A program made the translations under genes and the position numbers. From Isoetes taiwanensis (taxonomy: Eukaryota; Streptophyta; Lycopodiopsida; Isoetales; Isoetaceae), in contig JAJEKV010000006.1 in assembly GCA_021234155.1 (NCBI GenBank), positions 26,952,763 through 27,016,762 of the forward strand: DNA of 64,000 bases. The letters run 5' to 3'. Under the pieces are notes generated by a model that saw only the letters and a list, made by a program, of their open reading frames with translations, was not told the origin of the DNA and did no database searches. Numbering within the stretch: position 1 is the first letter of the stretch; every line of letters starts with the position of its first letter. Positions 25,701 to 35,682 of the stretch are shown piece by piece.

Positions 25701-26004
25701 GTTGTATATTGGTCAGCAGCATTAAAGTTTAAAAACAACCGGCATGAGCTAAAAAACAATCGGAGGGCTTTAGTACGCACGAGAAACCCAGAGCGTAATT
25801 GAACATCTCTCAAAATTTGGCTATGTCGATCTCTACCGTCACTTGCAAATTTTTGCCATGGCCAAACTTTGCCACAGACCAAGATCTCTAAGATTCTAAA
25901 GATACTTCCTAAATCCTGCATCAAATCTAGATAAGAACCGTGGTATGTTTGTATACTCCAAGAAGGAACAAACAAGGTGATAGAAAAGTTATTAAAGCAC
26001 CATG
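22796..26004. other. Gene-poor AT-rich sequence
   Basis: No gene recognised. Mixed-composition sequence of intron or intergenic character. A purine-rich minus frame at 26038-25667 is not convincing and is cut by the transposon end at 26005. Confidence 0.4.
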
Positions 26005-26036
26005 CACTACAAGAGAAGGGGTCAACTAGTGTCATC
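26005..26036 (+). repeat. Left terminal inverted repeat of the CACTA element
   Basis: Begins CACTACAAGAGAAGGGGTC and pairs with 31050-31081 with a few mismatches and one single-base indel. Confidence 0.88.
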
Positions 26037-26640
26037 AAAACGTCACCAAAACATTAGAATGTGTACTTACGACCTATCGGCGATATTTACAGTATATGCG
26101 ACGCCATGCGTACACATTCATAAGCGATTCATAACCTCACTTTTGTGTCATCATGAAAGTCAATAAAGCTATGACACTATAGATGTCAAGCATTAAGCAA
26201 CAATTATAACGCCACCATTCGTTACATATAAAGTGACGATCAATGTCGCGCCCACAATAGACGCTATATATATTGTTATTAGCACGATATGGTCGTAGTT
26301 GTTACACATATAATATCAAGATATCTCAAAGGTCCGAGTGACGCGAGTAGGTGCTGTTATTTCAGCATCAACATAGTGTTAGTAGTTGTTGGCTAATATT
26401 ATACCATCGCGTTATCAGTGTCAGCGGCCTAATTTAGTGACATTATAGGTGATGGTATTAGCATCAAATAGAATAGCGCCTTTAGTGTCACGAATTTTGT
26501 CAATGTCTGTGTAGCCATAGTATATGCCATAATAGATGTTACTATTAGTATCATCAATACTGTCAAATATTGTCCCAGTAGTTATGTCAAACATTATGCC
26601 AATTCATATAGTGATATTACAATGTTAATAATGATAATAT
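26037..26640. repeat. Left subterminal repeat region of the CACTA element
   Basis: Dense short degenerate motifs related to GTGTCA, GACACTATAG, GACGCTATA and GTGACATTATAGG in both orientations, the presumed binding sites of the transposase in this superfamily. Confidence 0.7.
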
Positions 26641-27179
26641 GAAGAGAAAATTTAAAAAAATGCCCCTATATTTTTTTTATAATTGTGAAAATCCCCTTGT
26701 AATTTTTGTATTTGTTGAAATGCCTCTAATTCTTATACTAGGAGGATTATTAATCACTGTGATTCGCAAGAGCCTCACAAGAAACCCAAGGCCGACCATG
26801 AGTTGTTGCCATAGTAGACCTCTTTGAACCTCAAGCCTTGCATTTTTGCATTAAACACATTGCTAATTGCTTATATTATTTGTGCCAACAAAATGTGCTT
26901 TTTTTCTCTTGCCAAATTGCTCGGCCTTATACTTCTCTTCTCCCTTCCATTTCCCATTCCTCCCCTACCTGCCTTCTTGAGGATAGTGACGTCTGTAGTC
27001 TGATCTGATTGAAATAGGCTACAATTCTATTGTCTTCTATTATGTATCTATCCTTTTTTTGTTGCATGTTGGATGAGATGCTTTATATACAAAATGGAAT
27101 GCGGAATGGAGCAATTGTGCGTCGAGTTGCAAATTGTATTGGAAGTGCTTCTTCCATTTTGAACAACAAAGTTAGCTGA

Positions 27180-27578
27180 ATGAGCCTCGTAACACTACCC
27201 TTCATGATAGTTACGATTCTATTCTATAAAAGAAACAAAAACAGAGTATGTTTTAGATCCCCATCTTTGGCTTCTACTAACAACTTTCCATCCTTTAAGA
27301 AGGTAGATTTATTGGTTATGAGAAAGTATTGTGGCAATCTACTCAGCTCACGCATTCTGAGGGACATGCAGCCAAATTCATATACAATAGCTTTGATGGA
27401 GAACATGGTTTGCTTTCTACCCTTTCCAGTTCTTTTCCCCTTTGTTTCGTGTAATCCAACAAATCTCTCAACCACCAGGTTTTTTGGAGATCCCAGAGTG
27501 TCTGTAGTGTCAATTAGCTTAGCAATCTATCGGACTTACTCCCATCACGGCTTTCAATCCTTAGGTTTGGATCCATAA
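27180..27578 (+). CDS. Hypothetical frame in the CACTA core
   Basis: A 132-codon plus frame; the minus strand is also open over 27475-27224 with a basic, protein-like translation (containing ERFVGLHETKGKRTGKGRKQ). Neither resembles known CACTA TnpA or TnpD. It may be captured host sequence or chance. Confidence 0.15.
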   Translation: MSLVTLPFMIVTILFYKRNKNRVCFRSPSLASTNNFPSFKKVDLLVMRKYCGNLLSSRILRDMQPNSYTIALMENMVCFLPFPVLFPFVSCNPTNLSTTRFFGDPRVSVVSISLAIYRTYSHHGFQSLGLDP

Positions 27579-27804
27579 ACTGCCAAATCCATTCATATCC
27601 ATTTTCGGTCTTACGGTGGCTCTGCAGCGATGGTGGATGGTTGCATATACATGGGCACTTCAATAAATACAAAAAATATAGAGGCATTGACAATTATAAA
27701 GAAATAAAAGCGCATTTTTATAATTTTCCCTAATATGAATGAAGATGCAGCATTTTGGACAGCCTATCTTATTTTTATTGCTTCGCCTTTGATATTAACG
27801 CTTG

Positions 27805-27860
27805 TTTCATCACGGAAAGTCAATAAAGCTACATTATTACACTAAAGTCACTAAGATTGC
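27805..27860 (+). repeat. Internal copy of the left subterminal sequence
   Basis: GAAAGTCAATAAAGCTA and the surrounding bases match 26154-26171 in the left subterminal region, preceded by a similar TCATCA word and followed by similar CACTAAAGTCAC words. This suggests an internal duplication or a nested element end. Confidence 0.55.
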
Positions 27861-29750
27861 ATCATTAATGTATTTAGAATCACAAACACAAAAACCAGGG
27901 GATAGAAGAGTGGCGAATATTCGCCAAAAGGCAATTTTTAGGCTTTTTCCAACAAATTTGGCAAAATTTAGGCCAAAATCACACTATAGGCAACCCCCAT
28001 CATATGCCAGCAAGCATCGATTACTTTTAATGACCGCTGCAATGTATATGATTGCCAGATAGATTATGGTGTGAACCTGCTATACAAGCTAAGAGCTTGC
28101 TCAGTCTAGGTTTTGTGTCTTGCCTATTCTCATGAGGCCACTTACTGAGAAGACCAATATGCTTAGAAAATTGGGGCAAAACACAGGATCTTCTTTGCTA
28201 GAATAGATAAAAATTGCATGTATATCTCTTATGGGGCAGGAGATTAGCCATTTTAGCATAAGAACGGTCTTTGTCTACGACCGAAAATCATTAAAGGCTC
28301 AAAGATTGTAAGAGATAACAAATATCATGAAGAGGTAAGAGATATCACTGTAATTTCTAATCCGATTTAGAGGCAAAATACCGATTTCAACTCTGGCCAT
28401 GGGAATCCTTGGCAAATCAATGAATTCGTCTCCATAAATCAATCTTGAAGTTTAAAGAACTAGTCAAGAAGAGATCCACCTCGAAATTGAGCCGAAGGTG
28501 TGGTCGCGCTTAGACAGCAAATATCGGTTCTCTCAAATAGGAGGGTGCCAAAATGCTGATTGGACTTGGGCATCCTAGTGATAGGCAGCTCTAAAATGTC
28601 CATATGGCATACTGCTGGTTTTTATATAATAGATAATACTTACCGGCTACAGTGTGTGATTTCATTTTTAGAAAAAACGAAAAATTGTCATTCTAAATTT
28701 TATTAGGTTGGTCTTCATGTGAGTCGACCGTAATGGTGCCTCATTAGGGCAATACCAAAGGCCGTCCTCTTGTCCATCAGATAACTCCTGCCAAGCTCCT
28801 GCTGCTAGTTTCGCAGAGGAAGGAATAATCGCGGGAGTAAAATCCGGTCACTTTGGCTGCTTTGATTTCAGTTCCTATTCTTTGATGCTTGACATGTATA
28901 TGAAATATGTGATGGCATTGAAATGCGACGAGCATACTTGTTCTCCATGACCGCGAGCACCGTGGTCGAGCTATTTTAAGAGCCAATGCCCAAGGTCTTT
29001 GCATTGTGTCCTTTGGTTCTATAGGCTACTTATTTGCTTGTCAATGGAGGCCTCAAAGAAAGTTAAAATATGGCCCGACTGATTCACGAGCCCCGTAATT
29101 TAAGAATCGGTCTCTAGTCTTCGCGAGAGTTTTAAGTAAACACCGGTTTGATGCAAATAATAGTAGGGGTGTTGGTTCAAAGATCTGTTATAAGATTGCT
29201 TCTGAATGCTTACCCCTTGCTTTGCTTAACGAAGAGCATTTTTACCGTAGATTTATTAGGAGAGCCGGGCACTAGTCAATAGTTCTAGGTTATTTCCAGA
29301 CGGATTTACAATAAAGAAAGCATAGGTAAGATTTATCCTAGAAACCATTTCTTCGATGACATTTCTAATTGAATGGTTTCAAAACTGCATATTTCAACGC
29401 TTCGTGTTCAAGAGTAGGTCTCTTTGTAACATTGATGTCTCAGATAGTACATTTTACATCTGTAGTGTTTCACAAATTATCCGCCCATCTCGATCCAAAA
29501 TGTTCAGGATAAATGGAAATGACTTTTCCAAATGTGATATTTCGCTCCAAATTTAGGGTCAGTTTTATCATGTTGTTGGTATTGCTTAAAAGGTAATGTT
29601 TAGAATGATTCCCATCTCATATAAAATAGCGACAAGTGTCAAAGAATCTCCAGGCTTGGTATTCTTGTCACCATTGCCCTCTTACCGCCTTAACACCATG
29701 CCAGGCATGACCTGCTTCTTGCTATTGCAGATAGTTTTGTCAAGCCAGCA

Positions 29751-30116
29751 TTGAGACAGACATTTAACATGGGCATATATATGGTTATAGTTGTATCTCT
29801 AAAAACTGGAAAAAGCTATTGTCAGAAGGCAGCAGAAACAATATATGGTTACAACAACAAAGTGCAAGACAAGGTTCAAGGCAATAAGATGGTAGTTTTT
29901 TGTGGTGGCATTCGAAATAACCTATTAGCACTATTAGATGCAGATCTGCGCATTGTATTAGCAGCACATCTCACCTTTTCACTATGCAAAACGCTTCTGG
30001 CAATCAGGGTCCTATTTGAAGCCTCTAGGTGGGAAGAAATTGATACGCCTTTGCCCACCATTATTCCCGCCTTTGAAATCCTTGGCCTAATATGCATGTT
30101 ATATTACATGGAGTAG
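29751..30116 (+). CDS. Hypothetical frame in the CACTA core
   Basis: A 121-codon plus frame near the right end, with hydrophobic segments (LLALLDADLRIVLAAHLTFS; IIPAFEILGLICMLYY) but no recognised domain. It stops about 365 bases before the right subterminal repeats. It may be a small element-encoded protein or chance. Confidence 0.2.
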   Translation: MRQTFNMGIYMVIVVSLKTGKSYCQKAAETIYGYNNKVQDKVQGNKMVVFCGGIRNNLLALLDADLRIVLAAHLTFSLCKTLLAIRVLFEASRWEEIDTPLPTIIPAFEILGLICMLYYME

Positions 30117-30479
30117 CTAAGAGCTCGTAGTATCGCATAAACATTACAAAGCATGGTTGAAATTATGCATCTGGCTCAGTGAATTTATAAGGCTGTATTA
30201 GAGAATCCATTGTAAATTGGTCGCTCATTTTAAATAATTTATTAAAACACAATTGGCTCTCTAGATGGCACTAGATGGCACTATCTATGACCTTAAGCAT
30301 GACAAACAATGTTAGTTACATCATCCAATGTTTGAAGTGCCACAATATGTGATTAATTTTGTGATTAATTTTGTCCGAATTGCGCCTAGCAACGTAACTA
30401 GTGCCACTATATGTGGATACAATGGATCAAGAAATATTAATTATGTGGCAAGAATGGATTAAGAAAAGACATTATTATT

Positions 30480-30960
30480 GACAATATAGATGAGATAATA
30501 AATGACATTGACATTGGCAACGTAGATGACATTGATATTGAGGAAATAGATGTCATGATTTATGCCTTTATAAATGTCCTTAGAGCTGCTATTAGAGGTG
30601 ACAAAGATGTTTGACATAAACATACCATACAAATATACTATAAGTGGTGCGTTATTAAATCTAATCTTATACGGTTATGTCGAACCATAGGACGATGCTA
30701 CATGTGACCTATATGACCTTACCAACGACGCTAATAGTGGCCACTACGTGCTCGACGCTATAGTCGGGCTTTATATGATACAAATATTCGATGTTGTATG
30801 CTAACGAAATGCAATGACATTATAGGCGAAGTTAAAAGTTTTGACCCCATATTCGACGCTAAAGGCATCAGGCGGATAAAAGCTCGGCTAATTATATTCG
30901 ACATTAGCTGTTGACATTGCCACCGATGTTATAAGTATACGACATTATATACGATATCTC
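30480..30960. repeat. Right subterminal repeat region of the CACTA element
   Basis: Recurrent GATGACATTGA, GACGCTAATAG, GACGCTATAG, GACATTATAGGCG and GACGCTAAAGG words, mirroring the left end. Confidence 0.7.
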
Positions 30961-31049
30961 ATTGCCACACCAGGTCACCGGCCGCCTCACCCATAGCGCC
31001 GGGCTATTAAAAATCAGTTTCCATTTTAGGCCAAATACTCCACACAAAC

Positions 31050-31081
31050 CAATGACACTAATAGACCCCTTCTCTGCAGTG
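31050..31081 (-). repeat. Right terminal inverted repeat of the CACTA element
   Basis: On the minus strand it reads CACTGCAGAGAAGGGGTC then TATTAGTGTCAT; it pairs with the left end. Confidence 0.88.
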
Positions 31082-32440
31082 TTTGTCCACCCATGGTTGA
31101 CTGTATGTTTTAGCCATATTCACTTTCATATCCTTGCTACTCATGTAAGTGAGGCAAGCGCATTCTTAGGTGCTTTTGGCATTCCTAGCACACCCTTGGC
31201 GTACCACATCATCAAAGATATAAGAGCAAAGAAATAGCAATATTAGAGTAACGCCACTCCCCAAAGTGAGTAGTCCAATCCAACCATCTACTTAACAGCC
31301 CAAATGTGAGATAATGGACAATCCCTCGGTTTAACCTTTGGATATTATTTGTGACCCAACTGGGCATCTCAGAGCAGCGGAAAGATAGTCGGATCTAAAC
31401 CTTCCCACAAGGCTTGACCTCACCCACCTCAAGCTCAGTGGGGACCCTAAGTGTCAATCTTTGCCATAGAATTCTCCTAAATCCATGTCAAAGCTGCAAA
31501 CTGCCAAAATGTGCAACATTGGTTTTTTCGCCCTTTACCTAAACCAACAAACATCTAAGGCCAGTGATCGGGCTTAGTGACTTTGTTATTCGAAACCGCT
31601 GCCCCTCGGCTCTTACAAGCATCATGCCTTCCTCACTACTTATTTTACTAACGAGGACATTGGTGGCGAATACTTGGAAAGTGAGTCACAACCATTACTG
31701 CCACGATAATTATTGGGTCCGGCCACATCCCCAGCAAAGGGGGACTATTCTGGGCCCCACCCTGCCATGATGGTGGAAAGCCCTCAGATCGCATTAAACA
31801 AATGTAATCAGAGCATCTTATTATGATGGGGTCAGCTCCACTCTTTAATCATTCTCGAAACCGCTTGTAATATCACGCTTCCATATGATAACTTTTGCAG
31901 CCCTTAAATGTCTTCTCATGGAGAATTGCAAGATATTGTACCGCAACATCGTTTTGTACCCTAACCATACCGACCGGCAGATAAATCACGACTTGTTGGC
32001 CAGGCCAACAACCTCGCATCAAGAGGAGTGGCATGCTCTTTTGAATTTCATCCCGCCCCGTAATCTTTTCGATTTGTTAGCTGGGTTCTTCAAATCATCA
32101 TTCTGTAGTTTCTTAAGCAAGTGCATCCGCCGCCTTAATCAATTTCATATATATATACCCTTGTGCTTTGCTTACAACTCCCATGTGCGTTTTATATTGT
32201 TGCTCTTTTCTTTGCATTCGTGTCAAACCAAGAATTGCGGTAGCTCCTTAACCTTCTTTCGTAAGAAAACATTGTTTTGCACTCATCAACAAAGATGGGA
32301 TGTGAGTAAGCCGCCTATCCCTCGGGCGCCCCCGCGCCATTGGATGTTACTTATGTTCCTCACATATCTCCCGGACATGCCTCACTTTTACTTTTGTGCA
32401 TCCGTGATGTCTTGATGTGGAGGCACGCCTGCATATGGAC
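31082..32440. other. Pyrimidine-rich sequence without a recognised gene
   Basis: A 176-codon plus frame (31885-32415) is open, but its translation is rich in cysteine, phenylalanine, leucine and histidine with no domain. This looks like the antisense of purine-rich sequence, so I do not call a gene. Confidence 0.35.
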
Positions 32441-32446
32441 TTTTCT

Positions 32447-33230
32447 TCACATAGATTTACAAACAGTGCGGCCATGATCCGATTCAGTTATGCTTGGTCT
32501 CCTACTAAAAATGCTTGACCTCCTTAGCAAACTGCGACTTGCAATGGCAAGATCTACCACTTGCATCTCTACAAGTTCGTAATCCCGTACCGGAAATTTA
32601 TCTCCACTCATTAAATACCAGCGCATCCAGCCCAACGCATTATTTTTAGCGCGTATGGTGTTCTCATGATTTGCCCATCGAAATGCCATTCCGTGATGAC
32701 CCAGACCAACCTCGACAGAGACAAATTCGACATCATCTAACATTTAACCATATGGCATCACCACTACTTAATAGCTGCTTGTTTATTGGCACACGCCCAT
32801 TAAATCTCCACCTGCACGTCCCCTGCAGGTGCAAGAGCAACCACATTCGCTCCAAGAATATGAAGGGTCATCCTTACCCACATCCCCGAGTTATAAGTTG
32901 GTGATTCTCGAGGGAAGTAGCAAACAAGTAACAAAAGCTTAACCTACTCCGCATCTCAATCCAAAATGTATTGTTTTACATCCTATGCATTTGGTATAAC
33001 TTTAATAAGAGATGAGCAAAATTCTGTTCAGATAACATCCGATACCTCCGCATGTCCTTGAGCCTCCACTTTGTGATTCCATAACGAGGTGACAAATTGA
33101 AAAATCATTGATCTCCGAAGATCACCATAAGCCTCCGCTTCAAAAAGAAAACCAACATCCAATGCCCTCAAGAACATCACCATTGTGGTGGCTGGGTGTC
33201 GGGCTTAGCTTCAAAGTGTTGATGTTCCAA
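32447..33230 (-). pseudogene. Decayed minus-strand coding-like block, unrecognised
   Basis: Minus-strand reading from about 33230 gives MVMFLRALDVGFLFEAEAYG then DLRRSMIFQFVTSLWNHKVE with occasional stops to about 32760. A different frame, 32743-32447, then reads FVSVEVGLGHHGMAFRWANH and WYLMSGDKFPVRDYELVEMQ. The change of frame and in-frame stops suggest a degenerate gene of at least 0.8 kb. I do not recognise the family; a retroelement protein is possible. Confidence 0.25.
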
Positions 33231-33984
33231 CAGCCCTATCCTCGATGGTCTCAAATCCCTATTCAAGATTCTGCTTGCACTACCACTCCTCCTTCCCTAT
33301 TTCCACGCCTTTTTCCCGCCTATTCTTGCCTCCTTCATTATCTCGCACCGTATTTTATGTTCTTGGAGTTGTTTCTTTTGGTTAAAATCCTCATTGATCC
33401 ACACATTTTCCCTTAACATTACTCCTTTTCCTTAAAACGTGGTTCGGCACCGCTATAAAACTTAATGACTATATGACGAGTCTACTCACCTTTTTCTTAC
33501 GAAAAGCGCCATGAATGTCAATTTCCATGCTCACTCAAGTAATCACAAACCCTCCGGGCTTAGTGTCCTTCTTTTATCTTCTCCGCGCCCCACACTCGAG
33601 ATTCAGGCCCTGCTCCGGGTCCTCGCAATTCCATAAAAGATGCAAGCGTCGCTTTTGATTTTAGATTGAGAGTCTTCACTGACTTATATTTTCAGCCTCG
33701 CTCACATCATAACAGACTTGTTCTAATTTATTTTGAGTTTCATCCAGATTTGTCACACCGTGGTCTCAATTGTTCATATTCGCCTCAGGGATGCCATCGT
33801 TTTAACTTTCTAATTCCATGGCTATTATATTCCTCATTTCAAAGAGGGCAGCCCTCAGACCGCTTCATGAATTCACTTCTACTATTGCTCGGGATCATGG
33901 AAGCAACCCTAAATGTTGTTGTGCAGATTCCCGAGCCTACCCGGTCCAAGAAGTGACCCCTAATGCAGACTGCGGGGCTGGGGC
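33231..33984. other. No recognised gene
   Basis: Pyrimidine-rich continuation with short plus-strand frames only. Confidence 0.35.
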
Positions 33985-34110
33985 CTCCCTGGAAACCCCG
34001 GTGAAAAAGGGCATCGAACCCACAAACATACCTCCGCAAAGTGGGACCCAAGAGCCCGCAACTGCACTCCAAGGTGACTTTGCCAATCGCTTCGCTTTCG
34101 CCACCTGGCG
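33985..34110 (-). repeat. Possible tRNA-derived SINE head
   Basis: On the minus strand, TTGGCAAAGTCACC (about 34084-34071) resembles an RNA polymerase III A box. GGGTTCGATGCCC (about 34022-34010) resembles a B box, about 60 bases downstream, which is close to tRNA-like spacing. No cloverleaf or 3' tail could be confirmed by eye and no second copy lies in the window. Confidence 0.3.
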
Positions 34111-34397
34111 CAGAAGGCCTGGCGTTTTGCCGCCGCGGTCAAGGAGGCCTATTGTTGTGAATCGAGGGGGGTAGACATCACTCGTGCTCGCCATGGCCGC
34201 TGCTGCCTCCGCTTCCCTGCCTCGACTCACACCAGCCCAGCCCTGCTCTTTTCATGATTTTGTGTGGATTTGAAGTTCATTGACGACCCATCGACACATC
34301 ATTTTTATTCCTTTCAGCCTCCAAAGGGTGGACTCCCTCTGTGGCTGCCCGCCATGTACCAGCCGCCTTTCCTTGCCGGATCAAAAATTTTGGGGCC

Positions 34398-34400
<3 letters not shown>

Positions 34401-34467
<67 letters not shown>
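34401..34467. repeat. (AG)n microsatellite, about 33 units
   Basis: A perfect AG tract of 67 bases. All frames through it are open on both strands, giving spurious Arg-Glu or Ser-Leu open frames. Confidence 0.98.
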
Positions 34468-34470
<3 letters not shown>

Positions 34471-35640
34471 AATGAACCACTTTCAAACAAGTACCCCAAG
34501 TGTTTAAGAATGTCAACAATATAACTCCCAATGGATGCCCTCGGTACCGGCACCTCAAGGTGAGGTAGCACTGATCCCATGTATGACTTTAAGTCCCAAT
34601 ACCCAAGAAATAAAGTAAGATATGGTTAAGAATCATCCCACCACACACAATTTACATTGTCTAAGATCATGAGCTGTGTTCCGCTCCTATCTCTAGCTTC
34701 CACACCAAGAGAGTGGAAAGGTGCTTAACTCCGATCCTCGAATTCCTTGCCTATGCTTCAGATAGCGGGGTTCACTAAGATACTGCTACCGCCTTCATCG
34801 TGGGACATCATCCAGTCCGATAGTTTCTTCACAACAAGGCGACTCCAGTCTTAGTGAGAATACCTTCCAACCCATCTCAATACCTCCTGATTCATCCGCA
34901 CCCGCGAATATCCATCCCCCATTTCACCACCATCTACTAATATCTATCAACCCTTGTCACTAGCAATTTGGCAAGCTATTCCCGGCATAATATATATAAA
35001 ACCCATATGCATAATTTAAGGTTTTGCAAAGAGCCAAATGCCTGGGTATCATCCCGCACTCTAACATTATATCATGGGCATTTTAGTTGCCCAATTTTGC
35101 AGGTGAAAATTTTTGTGCTTTTCCACCTTTCCCACTCCATCATTAGCGAAACTGCCCCGTGCTCACAACCATGTAAAGATAGAACTGCTTAAATTACTTG
35201 AAGAGCATGCATTTCATTTCTGTAAAGTTCCCAGTCGTTAGCATTCACACGCCTTTCTCTCGTATTGCATATAGTGTCTTTAAGCCCGTGACTCACTCTA
35301 GCGTTCGACCGCTGCATTCCAATCTCGACTTTTGTCTACAATACCAAACCCAGATATTTATATAGCTTAACTAATTCAACTTGCTTACCCTTAAAGTAGC
35401 CGACATGATCTGTTTTATCTTCATCTAAAAACAGTCAAATTTAGTCTTTCAGATTCACCTCGCATACTTTTAGAAGCATCACAAAAGACATCTAAATGTC
35501 TTTGTATCCCCCTCAGATGTCTGTAGAAAGTTAAACACAATATCATTTCCAAGATATAGCAAGCATAAGTTATTACTCCATTCAAGGACGTACCATCCCT
35601 CCATGCTCTTTTATCCACCCTCCAAATTGATCTATGAACA
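34468..35640. other. No recognised gene
   Basis: Mixed sequence with short frames only. The minus-strand translation near 35620-35590 (LFGLFIDQFGGWIKEHGG) superficially resembles a reverse-transcriptase segment, but lies antisense to the adjacent LINE piece and may be chance. Confidence 0.35.
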
Positions 35641-35682
35641 ATCCAAACAAGGTAATGAATAGGCTGGTCGACATGTTCACAT
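35641..35682 (+). mobile_element. LINE fragment left of the LTR-element insertion
   Basis: The translation VMNRLVDMF and the bases GGCTGGTCGACATGTTC match, in reverse complement, the LINE sequence at 42086-42114, where the uninterrupted form continues into NMALRDGFPRSWQVNRVVPL. The LTR element therefore sits inside a LINE. Confidence 0.7.

Larger units (their letters stand above)
26005..31081. mobile_element. CACTA (En/Spm-type) DNA transposon, about 5.1 kb, apparently non-autonomous
   Basis: The left end starts CACTACAAGAGAAGGGGTC. The right end, read inward on the minus strand, starts CACTGCAGAGAAGGGGTC, and both continue to TAGTGTCAT, giving terminal inverted repeats of about 30 bases. 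CACTACAAGA is the typical start of plant CACTA elements. Inside both ends lie hundreds of bases of short degenerate subterminal repeats (GACGCTATA, GACATTATAGG, GTGTCA), as usual in this superfamily. Flanking triplets (ATG left, TTT right) do not match, so the 3-base target duplication is lost or altered. No transposase domain is visible in the 3.8-kb core. The largest open frames (27180-27578 and 29751-30116, plus strand) are unrecognised. Confidence 0.85.

Noticed and set aside
31885-32415. 176-codon plus-strand open frame, among the longest in the window
   Set aside because: Its composition looks like the antisense of purine-rich sequence and no domain is visible; the minus strand nearby looks more coding-like.
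34264-34580. Open frames of Arg-Glu and Ser-Leu repeats on both strands
   Set aside because: They are produced by the (AG)n tract, which contains no stops in any frame.
35582-35680. Minus-strand reverse-transcriptase-like text LFGLFIDQFGGWIKEHGG
   Set aside because: The same bases on the plus strand join a proven LINE reading (NRLVDMF) confirmed by the second copy at 42.1 kb; the antisense similarity is short and probably chance.
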